Below, in pieces: positions 6,440-13,265 of a DNA stretch of 13,401 bases. Under the pieces are notes generated by a model. The model ran no database searches. It saw only the letters and a list, made by a program, of their open reading frames with translations, and was not told the DNA's origin. The stretch is taken from positions 1-13,401 of the forward strand of contig SOIY01000193.1 of assembly GCA_004376785.1 (NCBI GenBank), read 5' to 3'. Numbering within the stretch: position 1 is the stretch's first letter; every line of letters begins with the position of its first letter. The translations under genes were made by a program, and so were the position numbers. The stretch is from Candidatus Stahliibacteriota bacterium (GTDB lineage Bacteria; Hydrothermota; Tepidihabitantia; SM23-42).

Positions 6440-8152
6440 CTATTCTTCGTATCGATAGGGAAGATAACGAGGTTGCCACATCGCATTTTTAATCAACTCA
6501 CTAAGTTTTTCATCGGACAATCTCACTCCTAAACCAGAATCCCGTGCTTCTTGTGCCACTGCAATAGCCACATTTTCTGAAACCTTTCTTATATCTTTAA
6601 TGTCTGGAAGCAAAAACCCCTGAGAAGCATCCTGAGAAGAAACTAAAGAAACAAGGGCTTTGGCTGCGGCAATGAACATCTTATCAGTTATCTGTGAGGT
6701 CATCGAAACTATGGCTCCGAGCCCGACCCCAGGAAAAATATACATGTTATTACATTGTGATACTTTCTTCTCAACATTGTTTATCTTTACAGGTGGAAAT
6801 GGACTACCTGTGGCGATCATACATCTGCCGTTTGTAGCTTTAACTACTTGCTCTGGCGTGCATTCACTTTTTATAGTAGGATTTGAAAGAGCAAGGATAA
6901 TAGGTGTTGCAGTATTCTTTGCCATTTGAGAAAGAACATCCTCATCAAAAGCATCTTTCACACCAGACACACCTATGATTACACTTGCCCGGGCATTTAT
7001 TACTGTATCAAAAAGCGTAACTCTGCCTTCCTGTCTAAGTTTCCACCCGGATACCACATTCTGTTTACGCATAAAAGATTTCTGATACTCATTAAGATTC
7101 ATGCCTTCAAGGATTAATCCATCTTTATCTATTGGATATATTCTTTCCTTTGCCTCAGATATCGAAAGTCCTTCTTCGATCATACCCTGAATGAGTGTAC
7201 TTGCAATACCATAACCTGCCTGGCCAAATCCAAAAATTACATATTGTTGATCTTTTAATTTTTCATTTTTTCCATAAACAGCAGAATGAATGACCGCAAG
7301 GGTCACTGCGCCGGTTCCCTGCATATCATCATTAAACGAACATGTGCGTTCACGGTATCTATTTAATGTTCGCAGGGCATTATGTTTACCAAAATCCTCC
7401 CACTGCAAGAGTGCATGAGGGAAACATCTTTTCACGCCCTTAACAAATTCTTCAACCACATTATCGTACTCATCACCAATGAGCCTTTTATGTTTTAATC
7501 CAAGGTAAAGCGGATCACTGAGCAGTTCTTCATTATTTGTACCTACATCAAGAAGGATCGGCAAACACAAAGCTGGATGCAAACCAGCACCAACAACATA
7601 GAGACTCGTTTTGCCCACAGGAATGGCCATACCACCAACGCCCTGGTCACCTAATCCCAATATTCTCTCACCATCAGTTACAACAATCAAATTTATATTT
7701 GAAAAAGGGGCATTTGATAATATGCGGTCAATAAAAGAAATATTATTTGCTGAGATATAAAGTCCCCTTGGCCTGCGAAATAAATGACTAAAGGTCTTGG
7801 CTGCCTCACCAACAGTTGGAGTATACACAATCGGCAGCATCTCCTCTGCATTGTCCAGAACAAGACGATAAAACAGCGTTTCATTGCGATCCAATAGGCT
7901 GAGCAGATATATGTATTTTTCTACAGGTGTTGTCTTTTTTGAATAATTTTCATAAACCCTGCGGACCTGCTGCTCCATGGTCGAGATGTGTTGAGGAAAA
8001 ATGCCATGAAGATCAAGTTGTTCCCTTTCCTGTTCAGTAAAAGCCGAGCCTTTATTGTAAATGGGATTATTAACAAGCAGATGTCCCTTAATAGGGACTT
8101 CAATGTATTTTTCTCCTGTTAAAGGATCTAATTGAACTGAAAATTTCCTCAT
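6440..8152 (-). CDS. maeA: Malic enzyme, NAD(P)-dependent malate dehydrogenase (oxaloacetate-decarboxylating)
   Basis: 570 residues, full length for the large (eukaryotic/E. coli MaeA-type) malic enzymes. It oxidatively decarboxylates L-malate to pyruvate and CO2 in the cytoplasm, linking C4 acids to pyruvate and yielding NADH or NADPH. Visible landmarks: the catalytic Tyr110 in VYTPTVGEA, catalytic Lys181 in IPVGKTSLYV, metal ligands E252-D253 (QWEDFG) and D276 (FNDDMQGTGA), the nucleotide-binding GFGQAG at 308-313 ending at D342 (YPIDKDGLI), and SNPT at 423-426 with FPGVGLGA near 473-480. Cofactor choice cannot be settled by eye. AGGAGG lies 5 nt before the ATG. The gene has its own promoter and is divergent from the membrane-protein gene at 8345. 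The symbol is by family resemblance. Confidence 0.95.
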   Translation of the reverse strand: MRKFSVQLDPLTGEKYIEVPIKGHLLVNNPIYNKGSAFTEQEREQLDLHGIFPQHISTMEQQVRRVYENYSKKTTPVEKYIYLLSLLDRNETLFYRLVLDNAEEMLPIVYTPTVGEAAKTFSHLFRRPRGLYISANNISFIDRILSNAPFSNINLIVVTDGERILGLGDQGVGGMAIPVGKTSLYVVGAGLHPALCLPILLDVGTNNEELLSDPLYLGLKHKRLIGDEYDNVVEEFVKGVKRCFPHALLQWEDFGKHNALRTLNRYRERTCSFNDDMQGTGAVTLAVIHSAVYGKNEKLKDQQYVIFGFGQAGYGIASTLIQGMIEEGLSISEAKERIYPIDKDGLILEGMNLNEYQKSFMRKQNVVSGWKLRQEGRVTLFDTVINARASVIIGVSGVKDAFDEDVLSQMAKNTATPIILALSNPTIKSECTPEQVVKATNGRCMIATGSPFPPVKINNVEKKVSQCNNMYIFPGVGLGAIVSMTSQITDKMFIAAAKALVSLVSSQDASQGFLLPDIKDIRKVSENVAIAVAQEARDSGLGVRLSDEKLSELIKNAMWQPRYLPYRYEE

Positions 8153-8173
8153 TCATTCCTCCTCTGTTACATA

Positions 8174-8204
8174 AAGACGCTATACGTCTTACGCTCTACG
8201 CCTT
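8174..8204. repeat. Degenerate 7-nt tandem array with hairpin in the malic enzyme leader
   Basis: Four units of 7 nt from 8177: ACGCTAT, ACGTCTT, ACGCTCT, ACGCCTT. The first two also make a perfect 6-bp hairpin (AAGACG 8174-8179 with CGTCTT 8185-8190, 5-nt loop). On the mRNA this hairpin sits just upstream of the malic enzyme ribosome binding site. Confidence 0.5.
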
Positions 8205-8211
8205 TTTAATC

Positions 8212-8246
8212 CTATTCTACTTTAAACAAAATCTACTGATTGTCAA
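8212..8246 (-). promoter_or_regulatory. Promoter of the malic enzyme gene
   Basis: TTGACA at 8246-8241 (perfect -35), 16-nt spacer and TAAAGT at 8224-8219, with a start near 8212 and a leader of about 60 nt ending in GAGGAGG. The -10 box is weaker than at the neighbouring promoters; TAGAAT at 8218-8213 would need a 22-nt spacer. Confidence 0.55.
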
Positions 8247-8269
8247 CACCAAGAACGTTTTTATATTTT

Positions 8270-8311
8270 AAATTGTAGATTTCAAATTGCAAATTGATTG
8301 AAATAAATTAT
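8270..8311. repeat. Degenerate AAATTGN 7-nt tandem array
   Basis: Six 7-nt steps: AAATTGT, AGATTTC, AAATTGC, AAATTGA, TTGAAAT, AAATTAT. Three of them share AAATTG. The array lies between the divergent promoters of malic enzyme and the membrane-protein gene. Confidence 0.4.
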
Positions 8312-8345
8312 TGACTTTCACAAAACACATAGTATAATAACATCA
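8311..8345 (+). promoter_or_regulatory. Strong promoter of the two-TM protein gene, predicting a leaderless mRNA
   Basis: TTGACT 8311-8316, 16-nt spacer, TATAAT 8333-8338. The ATG begins at 8345, 7 nt after the -10, exactly where transcription should start. No Shine-Dalgarno sequence lies between. Confidence 0.75.
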
Positions 8346-8962
8346 TGGATAAATTTGCCTTCATCATTGGTATAATTGGTTTATTGCTTCTTGTTATTTC
8401 CCTGGTTATACTCATATGCGCAATTGTAAACATAATAAAAAGAAGAATGAAACTAAAAAAATTTCTGTCTTCTTTTATCATATTCCTGATAACCTTTGCA
8501 TTTGCTACTTCCTTTATATATCTATCCCTTTTTCTGCAAACATTCTCAAGGTACACGCATGAAGAAAAAATCGGCTGGGTCTATGCCGACACTGCAGACG
8601 AAAGTATAAAAATGACCTTTTTTAACGAAAAAAGGAATAGAATGTACTGGTTCGACCTCACTGGGGATCAGTGGATGGTTGAAGGATACTTTTTGAGATG
8701 GAGTCTTGCCTTAAGATGGATGGGAGCTGGGTCTTATTACAGGGTTACAAGATTCTCAGGAAGATGGGAAAAACCAGAGGAAAAAACAACATCAGTGTAT
8801 CAAATTCATCCTGAGAAAAAATTATGGAAGTTTCTTTTAAAACACGGTGAAAAAATACCGTTTGTTGATGCAGCTTATGGAATAGGAGCATTTCAATATC
8901 CTCGTCAGGATACGTTTTATCTTTACATCAATGATACAGGGTTTATTTTGAGAACCCGGTGA
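8345..8962 (+). CDS. Conserved-type inner-membrane protein with two N-terminal TM helices
   Basis: 205 residues. Two hydrophobic helices (about 5-31 and 39-65) are separated by a short basic loop (KRRMKLKK), which by the positive-inside rule is cytoplasmic and puts the remainder outside the cytoplasm. The soluble part, from residue 70, is rich in Trp, Tyr and Arg: YWFDLTGDQWMVEGYFLRW, then YYRVTRFSGRWEKPEE and TTSVYQIHPEKKLWKFLLK. It resembles conserved hypothetical membrane proteins of proteobacteria that are sometimes labelled multidrug-efflux-like without proof; I assign no function. It is monocistronic with its own promoter, divergent from malic enzyme. Lack of a ribosome site and the promoter position suggest leaderless expression. 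Confidence 0.8.
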   Translation: MDKFAFIIGIIGLLLLVISLVILICAIVNIIKRRMKLKKFLSSFIIFLITFAFATSFIYLSLFLQTFSRYTHEEKIGWVYADTADESIKMTFFNEKRNRMYWFDLTGDQWMVEGYFLRWSLALRWMGAGSYYRVTRFSGRWEKPEEKTTSVYQIHPEKKLWKFLLKHGEKIPFVDAAYGIGAFQYPRQDTFYLYINDTGFILRTR

Positions 8963-9026
8963 ACGTATATTCATAAATCATAACGCAATAGATCAAATAA
9001 ATATATTTAAGGGGCAAAACCAATAT

Positions 9027-9065
9027 CAGATAACTGATCACAGATTACGGATGGCAACATGCCCC
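9027..9065. repeat. Degenerate 7-nt array and decayed GGGGCA repeat in the spacer before the propeller gene
   Basis: Units CAGATAA, CTGATCA, CAGATTA, CGGATGG run in register from 9027 to 9054. TGCCCC at 9060-9065 is the complement of GGGGCA at 9011-9016 and resembles part of the CCCCGT hairpin repeat found at 10471 and 13322. The rest of this spacer shows nothing else. Confidence 0.35.
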
Positions 9066-9094
9066 GCTACGCGAAATTACCAATGATAAGAGAC

Positions 9095-9130
9095 TTGAAA
9101 TCTTAAGCTGAAGTAATATAATAATAATAA
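9095..9130 (+). promoter_or_regulatory. Promoter of the interrupted propeller gene, leaderless type
   Basis: TTGAAA 9095-9100, 16-nt spacer, TATAAT 9117-9122. The ATG follows at 9130, 8 nt past the -10, inside a TAA microsatellite. There is no Shine-Dalgarno sequence. Confidence 0.6.
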
Positions 9131-9414
9131 TGGAAATATTAAAATTATGCCTGATCTTTGTATGCAGTGATTTTCCGATCTGTGATCATGAGGATTTTCA
9201 ATATAATCCGAGTGTTATATTTGTTGACAGCCTTTATTATGTCTTCTGGTCGGATTTCCGATATTCAGCATCAATCTATGCTGCCAGAGTAAAACCTGAT
9301 GGAACAGTGATTGACACTTCAGGACAATTCCTCTACCACGGTTATCCCATTTCTGGTGCCCGTGCGGCTTATGATAACCAGAATTTCTTAGCTGTTTTCC
9401 GGGACGGTTGTTGA
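9130..9414 (+). pseudogene. N-terminal part of a seven-module propeller-like secreted protein, cut by an in-frame TGA
   Basis: 94 codons ending at TGA 9412-9414. The start MEILKLCLIFVCSDF is a weak, short signal-like segment, and the cysteine-containing stretch that follows leads into module 1 (YYVFWSDFR, YAARVKPDGTVIDTSG) and the first half of module 2 (FLAVFRDGC). The frame is identical to that of the ORF beginning at 9430, and the aromatic anchor residues continue with the same 50-52-residue spacing across the stop (codons 40, 90, 140, 192, 244, 296, 344). It is therefore one gene of about 430 codons with a nonsense codon, a sequencing error, or a recoded UGA. A TGG-to-TGA change giving C-W is a simple explanation, but the exact ancestral codon cannot be read. 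Confidence 0.7.
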
Positions 9415-9429
9415 GCCATTGGTAATGTA

Positions 9430-10422
9430 ATGGGAGTGCGTGCCACTCCAGAGTTAGAAATACTACATTCATTTCCAATAAAAGCTGATAGTTTGGTTGC
9501 ACAAGATCCAGATATTGCATTTGACGGCGGAAACTTTATGGTTGTTTGGTCTGAAGGGGGTTTTCCAGGTGAGCACAAAGTCAAAGCCGCCAGAGTGACA
9601 ACCGAAGGAGTTGTCCTCGATTCCGGAACTTTATTTGGTATGGGGGCATACATGGAGTACAAGCCAGTTATCGATTTTGACGGAGACCGATATCTGACTG
9701 TCTGGTACAACTACAATGGTGTCCCATATGGTGTGTTTGGTAGATTTATTAATATTCAATGTGAGCCAGAAGGTCGTGAATTCGCGATACGGTTATCAGA
9801 TATCAGTTATGCTTTTGAACCGGATATAGCATTTGGTAATGAATCATATCTCGTTGTGTGGCAAGAACTATCACTTCAATATGATGACAATGTTTATGGT
9901 CAAATTGTTTCAATGACAGGCGAATTGATCGGCGATGTTATACCTATTGCCACTACTTCTGAATATCAATCTTATCCAAGAATAGGCACGGGAACCTTGC
10001 ATTATCTGGTGGTTTGGGAGCAGGAAAGTAAAATATATGGTCAATGGGTTTCTATGTCAGGAGAGCTGATTGGCAAAAATTTCGCGATTTCTGATTCCTG
10101 TTATTATAATCGTGGCAATCCTGATATTGCTTTTGGCAATAATAATTGTCTTTGCACCTGGAAGGAATATCATACTGATAATAATGATATCTATGGTAAT
10201 TTAGACATCCTTATGCAGATTAAAGAAGAACAAGTAAAACCAGTTAAAAATTATCATGGCGTTTCAACAATAATCAACGGTCCATTATTTTTACCCAAAG
10301 GCAAAAACTTCAGGGTCTTTGATATTACAGGAAGAAGAGTTGAAGTTAATCACCTTTCACCCGGAATATACTTTGTCGAGATAGACGGTACGATAAAACA
10401 GAAGGTAGTTAAGATTCGTTGA
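9430..10422 (+). CDS. C-terminal part of the same propeller-like secreted protein, with Por/T9SS-like sorting tail
   Basis: 330 residues from the first ATG after the in-frame TGA; the frame is actually open from 9415. It carries the rest of module 2 and modules 3 to 7. Each module pairs a PDIAFG/F-D-G strand with a strand like YLVVWQE and ends near YGQIVS-GELIG. Tryptophans fall at residues 40, 92, 144, 196 and 244, fitting a seven-bladed propeller when the fragment at 9130 is included. The tail FRVFDITGRRVEVNHLSPGI followed by YFVE and VVKIR is typical of type IX-like secretion signals in the FCB group and WOR-3. No ribosome site precedes 9430, so independent translation is doubtful. It was probably an exported surface or extracellular protein. 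Its partner or substrate is unknown. Confidence 0.75.
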   Translation: MGVRATPELEILHSFPIKADSLVAQDPDIAFDGGNFMVVWSEGGFPGEHKVKAARVTTEGVVLDSGTLFGMGAYMEYKPVIDFDGDRYLTVWYNYNGVPYGVFGRFINIQCEPEGREFAIRLSDISYAFEPDIAFGNESYLVVWQELSLQYDDNVYGQIVSMTGELIGDVIPIATTSEYQSYPRIGTGTLHYLVVWEQESKIYGQWVSMSGELIGKNFAISDSCYYNRGNPDIAFGNNNCLCTWKEYHTDNNDIYGNLDILMQIKEEQVKPVKNYHGVSTIINGPLFLPKGKNFRVFDITGRRVEVNHLSPGIYFVEIDGTIKQKVVKIR

Positions 10423-10470
10423 AATGACTAAATCTGTGGATATCTATGTAATCTGCGTCTTTTATCTGTG

Positions 10471-10502
10471 CCTGCCCCGTTAATTGTCAAATGTACGGGG
10501 TA
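10471..10502. repeat. CCCCGT...ACGGGG hairpin repeat, copy 1
   Basis: CCCCGT 10475-10480 pairs with ACGGGG 10495-10500 over a 14-nt loop. The flanks GCCTG and TA match the complement of the copy at 13322-13351: both share GCCTGCCCCGT and GTACGGGGTA. It lies between convergent genes and could also stop transcription weakly, but has no U-tract. Confidence 0.55.
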
Positions 10503-10518
10503 ATCTGTGCTTTCATCC

Positions 10519-10592
10519 CCTGATCTCCTGATCCCCTGATATCCTATCATTGTTCTCCCATTCTCCTTGTCTCCGTTTCTCCCATTCTTCTT
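10519..10592. repeat. Two adjacent degenerate 8-nt tandem arrays
   Basis: From 10519: CCTGATCT, CCTGATCC, CCTGATAT, CCTATCAT. From 10553: TTCTCCCA, TTCTCCTT, GTCTCCGT, TTCTCCCA, TTCTTCTT. Together they make the spacer between the convergent genes strongly pyrimidine-rich on the plus strand. ATCTGTG words (three at 10433-10509) fill the part before. Confidence 0.6.
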
Positions 10593-10638
10593 ATTATCTG
10601 GGTAATCATTTACGAAGCAAATAAAACAAGCCTCTTTA

Positions 10639-12705
10639 TTATTTGACCTTCATTAAATCGTCAATTTTATCAATTATCTCGGCATAAGGATTATAAACCG
10701 TTAATGAAATTTTTTGATTGTCTGCTTCGAATATAAGAACATGCTCCTGCGAAGAAAAATAATAGTAATGGTTATCTGATTTGCCTTTCCAATAACTGTT
10801 CCAGGGCGTTTTCTCTTCTGAATAGTAAGGTGCGCCAGCATCACCAGCTGAAAAATACCAGGTTGGATATTTCAAATCACTATAGCATGAGTATTCTTCT
10901 CCCTCATCCCCGAGTTTTCCATTATTATTCTTATCATCCTTTTTCATATGGCCAATAGGAACATTTTTATCTATCAACACCTTACTATAGGAATGTTCAT
11001 CTGCACCCAGGACTGCGGCAACTTTTTTGCAGCGCGATATGGCTTTTACAAGTTCATTTCTGATTTCGATTATCCCTTTTTTCTCAGGTTGCAATTTTTT
11101 TGTCTTTGTATTATATATATAAGCACGTACAGTATTATTTCCTTCATACCACATCGCATCGTCAATATGTCCGCCGTTCGGGAAAACTGGTTCCTGAGCA
11201 AAGAGGATCACATATTTAACAGTCTTGTCATTATCTGCCTTTTTCAACTCCTGTTTTATCCAGTCTAACTGATCCTCCATAATGTATCCTTCAGGACAAC
11301 CACCAAATTTTTGAGTATTATATGATACCCAGTAATTATTATTAAAAGCAATAACTTTTACTAAACCGTACTGGAATGAATAAACATTTTCCTTATAAGA
11401 AGGCAGTCTTGCATCTTCTGTTTCAGGTCCATTAAGCGGGTGTACAAATTCCTGAGCAAATACTGCTTCAGAACTTTCAGTATCATAGGGCCAGCGGTCG
11501 AGTGTTATACCGTAACGAGAACCATCATCATATACACGCACCAGGGCTTCGTGGTTTCCCATACCTGCGTAAATTGGACGCTCATGGAAAAATCCAGCTA
11601 CAGTCTGCTTCCAGAAATAGAACTGATTTACAAAATCCTTTTTTACTGTTGTGTAACCATTTATTAAATCACCACCGACAAGAAAAAAATCAGCTCCCCC
11701 AAGAAATGCAAGATTCATAATTTTTTCTAATGTCTTACGGTTAACTCCCATGAAATTATATTCACCACCGCCAAGACCTTCACGGCTGTCTCCAATATAG
11801 GCAAAGCATACAGTTTCTTTACCAGGAAACGGTGCTGATCTAAAAGAATATATCTTGGTTTTCATATTTTCTATCTGTATGTAATAATTATATTTTTTAT
11901 CAGGCTTCAAACCGGTTATTTTTATTTCATGACGGGTCAATGGAATTGAATCAGTAAATATTTTATCATGATTCACTATAACCTGCGCCTTTACTGGTAT
12001 ATCTGTTCGAAATGATACTATTATTGTCGTAGGATCATTGCTCGTTATCATGTTAACGAACGGTCCCTCGATGATTGATGGCTTCTTTATGTATATGCTA
12101 TCTTCTTTTTTAAAAAAGACATATGTATCATAAATCCCAAGTTTCTTATCTATTGTATCAGTTTCGAGATGCAATGTTATCCGGACAACAATCTGCCCCT
12201 CACTCACCCAATCTTCGCTATTATGAGATGGCTGCAACAAATAGTCAACCATCAAGCTCCCTTTTCCTTTTTGTATCCGGGAAAACCTGCGAAATCTGTG
12301 GTATGTATAGTCAACTTCTTTCGATTCAAATGGGAAAGGTCCTACTTCAATACTACCGTACACCTGATTTGGATCTATTGTTGTACCATCGAGCAAGATA
12401 GTGATACCATTCATATCAAACAGTAAACCATTTTCAGAACTGTCTTTGATACAGGAAAGTATCTGGTCTATACTCAACATGTTCCTCACACCATCAAAAG
12501 CAAGTTCTGGATAATTCTCTTGTGCCGGGTCTTTCACTGGTAATTCACTTTTTCCCAAACTTTGAGCAAATGCTCCAGTGTTAATGATAAAGGCGCTACC
12601 AAATAAAAAACAGATAATAACTATAAATAGGTTATGTTTGTTAATATTCCTAATTTTCAGCCTTAGTGCCGATTTGGATATCGTGTAGATTATCTGCAAT
12701 AACAT
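10639..12705 (-). CDS. Secreted purple-acid-phosphatase-like metallophosphoesterase
   Basis: 688 residues from the ATG at 12705. An Fn3-like PAP N-domain (about 211-291) precedes the calcineurin-like domain: D306 in YIGDSREG (Arg308 where many relatives have His), GGD with D346, N384-H385-E in GMGNHEAL, H513 in PNGGH, and H571 in GADEHSYS. After that comes a Ca-binding-like loop (DDKNNNGKLGDEGEE, about 590-604) and SAGDAGAP. A hydrophobic stretch ending AFA-Q (about residues 26-48) is a good signal peptide, so it acts outside the cytoplasm, hydrolysing an unknown phosphoester. The start is uncertain. The ATG overlaps the upstream gene by 56 nt and gives a long n-region. A natural signal-peptide start nearer 12660 would need CTG or ATT, and the frame extends upstream to a TTG at 12777. 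Confidence 0.82.
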   Translation of the reverse strand: MLLQIIYTISKSALRLKIRNINKHNLFIVIICFLFGSAFIINTGAFAQSLGKSELPVKDPAQENYPELAFDGVRNMLSIDQILSCIKDSSENGLLFDMNGITILLDGTTIDPNQVYGSIEVGPFPFESKEVDYTYHRFRRFSRIQKGKGSLMVDYLLQPSHNSEDWVSEGQIVVRITLHLETDTIDKKLGIYDTYVFFKKEDSIYIKKPSIIEGPFVNMITSNDPTTIIVSFRTDIPVKAQVIVNHDKIFTDSIPLTRHEIKITGLKPDKKYNYYIQIENMKTKIYSFRSAPFPGKETVCFAYIGDSREGLGGGEYNFMGVNRKTLEKIMNLAFLGGADFFLVGGDLINGYTTVKKDFVNQFYFWKQTVAGFFHERPIYAGMGNHEALVRVYDDGSRYGITLDRWPYDTESSEAVFAQEFVHPLNGPETEDARLPSYKENVYSFQYGLVKVIAFNNNYWVSYNTQKFGGCPEGYIMEDQLDWIKQELKKADNDKTVKYVILFAQEPVFPNGGHIDDAMWYEGNNTVRAYIYNTKTKKLQPEKKGIIEIRNELVKAISRCKKVAAVLGADEHSYSKVLIDKNVPIGHMKKDDKNNNGKLGDEGEEYSCYSDLKYPTWYFSAGDAGAPYYSEEKTPWNSYWKGKSDNHYYYFSSQEHVLIFEADNQKISLTVYNPYAEIIDKIDDLMKVK

Positions 12706-13114
12706 AGATCTTTCCGTTATTTGTTTCGGGATCAACCGGTTTAATAAAAAAACCATTAAAATTTTTACTATAATCAAAACTCATACCTCTAATTACCTCG
12801 CCATCAGAGAATTCAACCTTGATCTTTAGTCCTCGCAGGTTAGAAGTATCAACCTCATCAAATTTTTTCTTCTCTACATAAGTTCTATTTCCCTCGAGTG
12901 TCCTGACAAAGAATATCGCCTTCAAGTCAGTGCAGTTAATTTCATAAACACTTTCCCTTCCTTCTTCCTTGATAGATGTCAGGTGGAATGTATCCCTTGC
13001 AGGTATGAAGTCAGTGGTATAACCTTTAACTAATCTTCCATCCTTAAAATGGACAACAATTCGATGGGGTTTATTTTTTTTCTTATGACGCATATCAATG
13101 TTTCTCTTAAACAT
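12650..13114 (-). CDS. Small protein with two tandem DG-containing domains (DUF6982-like)
   Basis: 154 residues from ATG 13114. Two similar halves are visible: RIVVHFKDGRLVKGYTTDF with FHL (about 19-45), then KIKVEFSDGEVIRGMSFDY with GFFIKP (about 88-118). Each looks like a small beta-barrel with V-x-F-x-DG-x(3)-(K/R)G. The region between (DLKAIFFVRTLEGN) and the end (IYVIADNLHDIQI) also match what I recall of DUF6982 proteins, a family of unknown role. The N-terminus is basic (MRHKKKNK). The frame extends upstream to a TTG at 13147, but that TTG is the -35 box of the promoter, so it is not the start. ATG 13093 is an alternative. It precedes the phosphoesterase gene and overlaps its frame, suggesting one operon. 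Confidence 0.78.
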   Translation of the reverse strand: MFKRNIDMRHKKKNKPHRIVVHFKDGRLVKGYTTDFIPARDTFHLTSIKEEGRESVYEINCTDLKAIFFVRTLEGNRTYVEKKKFDEVDTSNLRGLKIKVEFSDGEVIRGMSFDYSKNFNGFFIKPVDPETNNGKIYVIADNLHDIQIGTKAEN

Positions 13115-13147
13115 ATCATATAGTATACAAATTTGCGCGATTGTCAA
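13113..13147 (-). promoter_or_regulatory. Promoter of the DUF6982-like / phosphoesterase operon
   Basis: TTGACA 13147-13142, 16-nt spacer, TACTAT 13125-13120; predicted start at 13113-13114, coincident with the ATG at 13114. There is no Shine-Dalgarno sequence before that ATG; a weak AAGAGA precedes the alternative ATG at 13093. Confidence 0.65.
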
Positions 13148-13176
13148 GCAGATGAATGTATTTAGGTATTATCCTC

Positions 13177-13261
13177 TTCGCTTTATGCTCTATATTTCCC
13201 CTGGTGCCTAGCACATACTTTTGTTAAGAGTCATTAAGTCACTATGTCACTAAGTAATTAA
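13177..13261. repeat. Degenerate 7-nt and 8-nt tandem arrays in the right-hand spacer
   Basis: TTCGCTT, TATGCTC, TATATTT (13177-13197) form a short 7-nt array similar in wording to the one at 8177. GTCATTAA, GTCACTAT, GTCACTAA, GTAATTAA (13230-13261) form a clear 8-nt array of four units. No gene is visible between 13148 and 13401. Confidence 0.55.
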
Positions 13262-13265
13262 AGAC

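Noticed and set aside
9412..9448. Selenocysteine insertion at the in-frame TGA, with a SECIS-like hairpin
   Set aside because: The hairpin is short (6 bp), the typical SECIS loop is absent, and the repeat family has no redox role; a nonsense change or sequence error is simpler.
9130..10422. Alternative genetic code reading UGA as Trp or Gly
   Set aside because: Other genes here end properly at TGA (for example 705-707 and 5451-5449) and tryptophans elsewhere are TGG, so the standard code applies.
10605..10638. Terminator after the secreted phosphoesterase
   Set aside because: Only an AT-rich 7-bp pairing (CAAATAA with TTATTTG) exists, and it has no following U-tract.
12650..13147. Longer version of the DUF6982-like gene starting at TTG 13147
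   Set aside because: The TTG is the first half of a perfect TTGACA -35 box and the extra 11 residues contain the -10 region; ATG 13114 fits better.
8177..13261. CRISPR array made of the short repeats
   Set aside because: Units are 7-8 nt in direct tandem without spacers and differ between sites; no cas gene is present.
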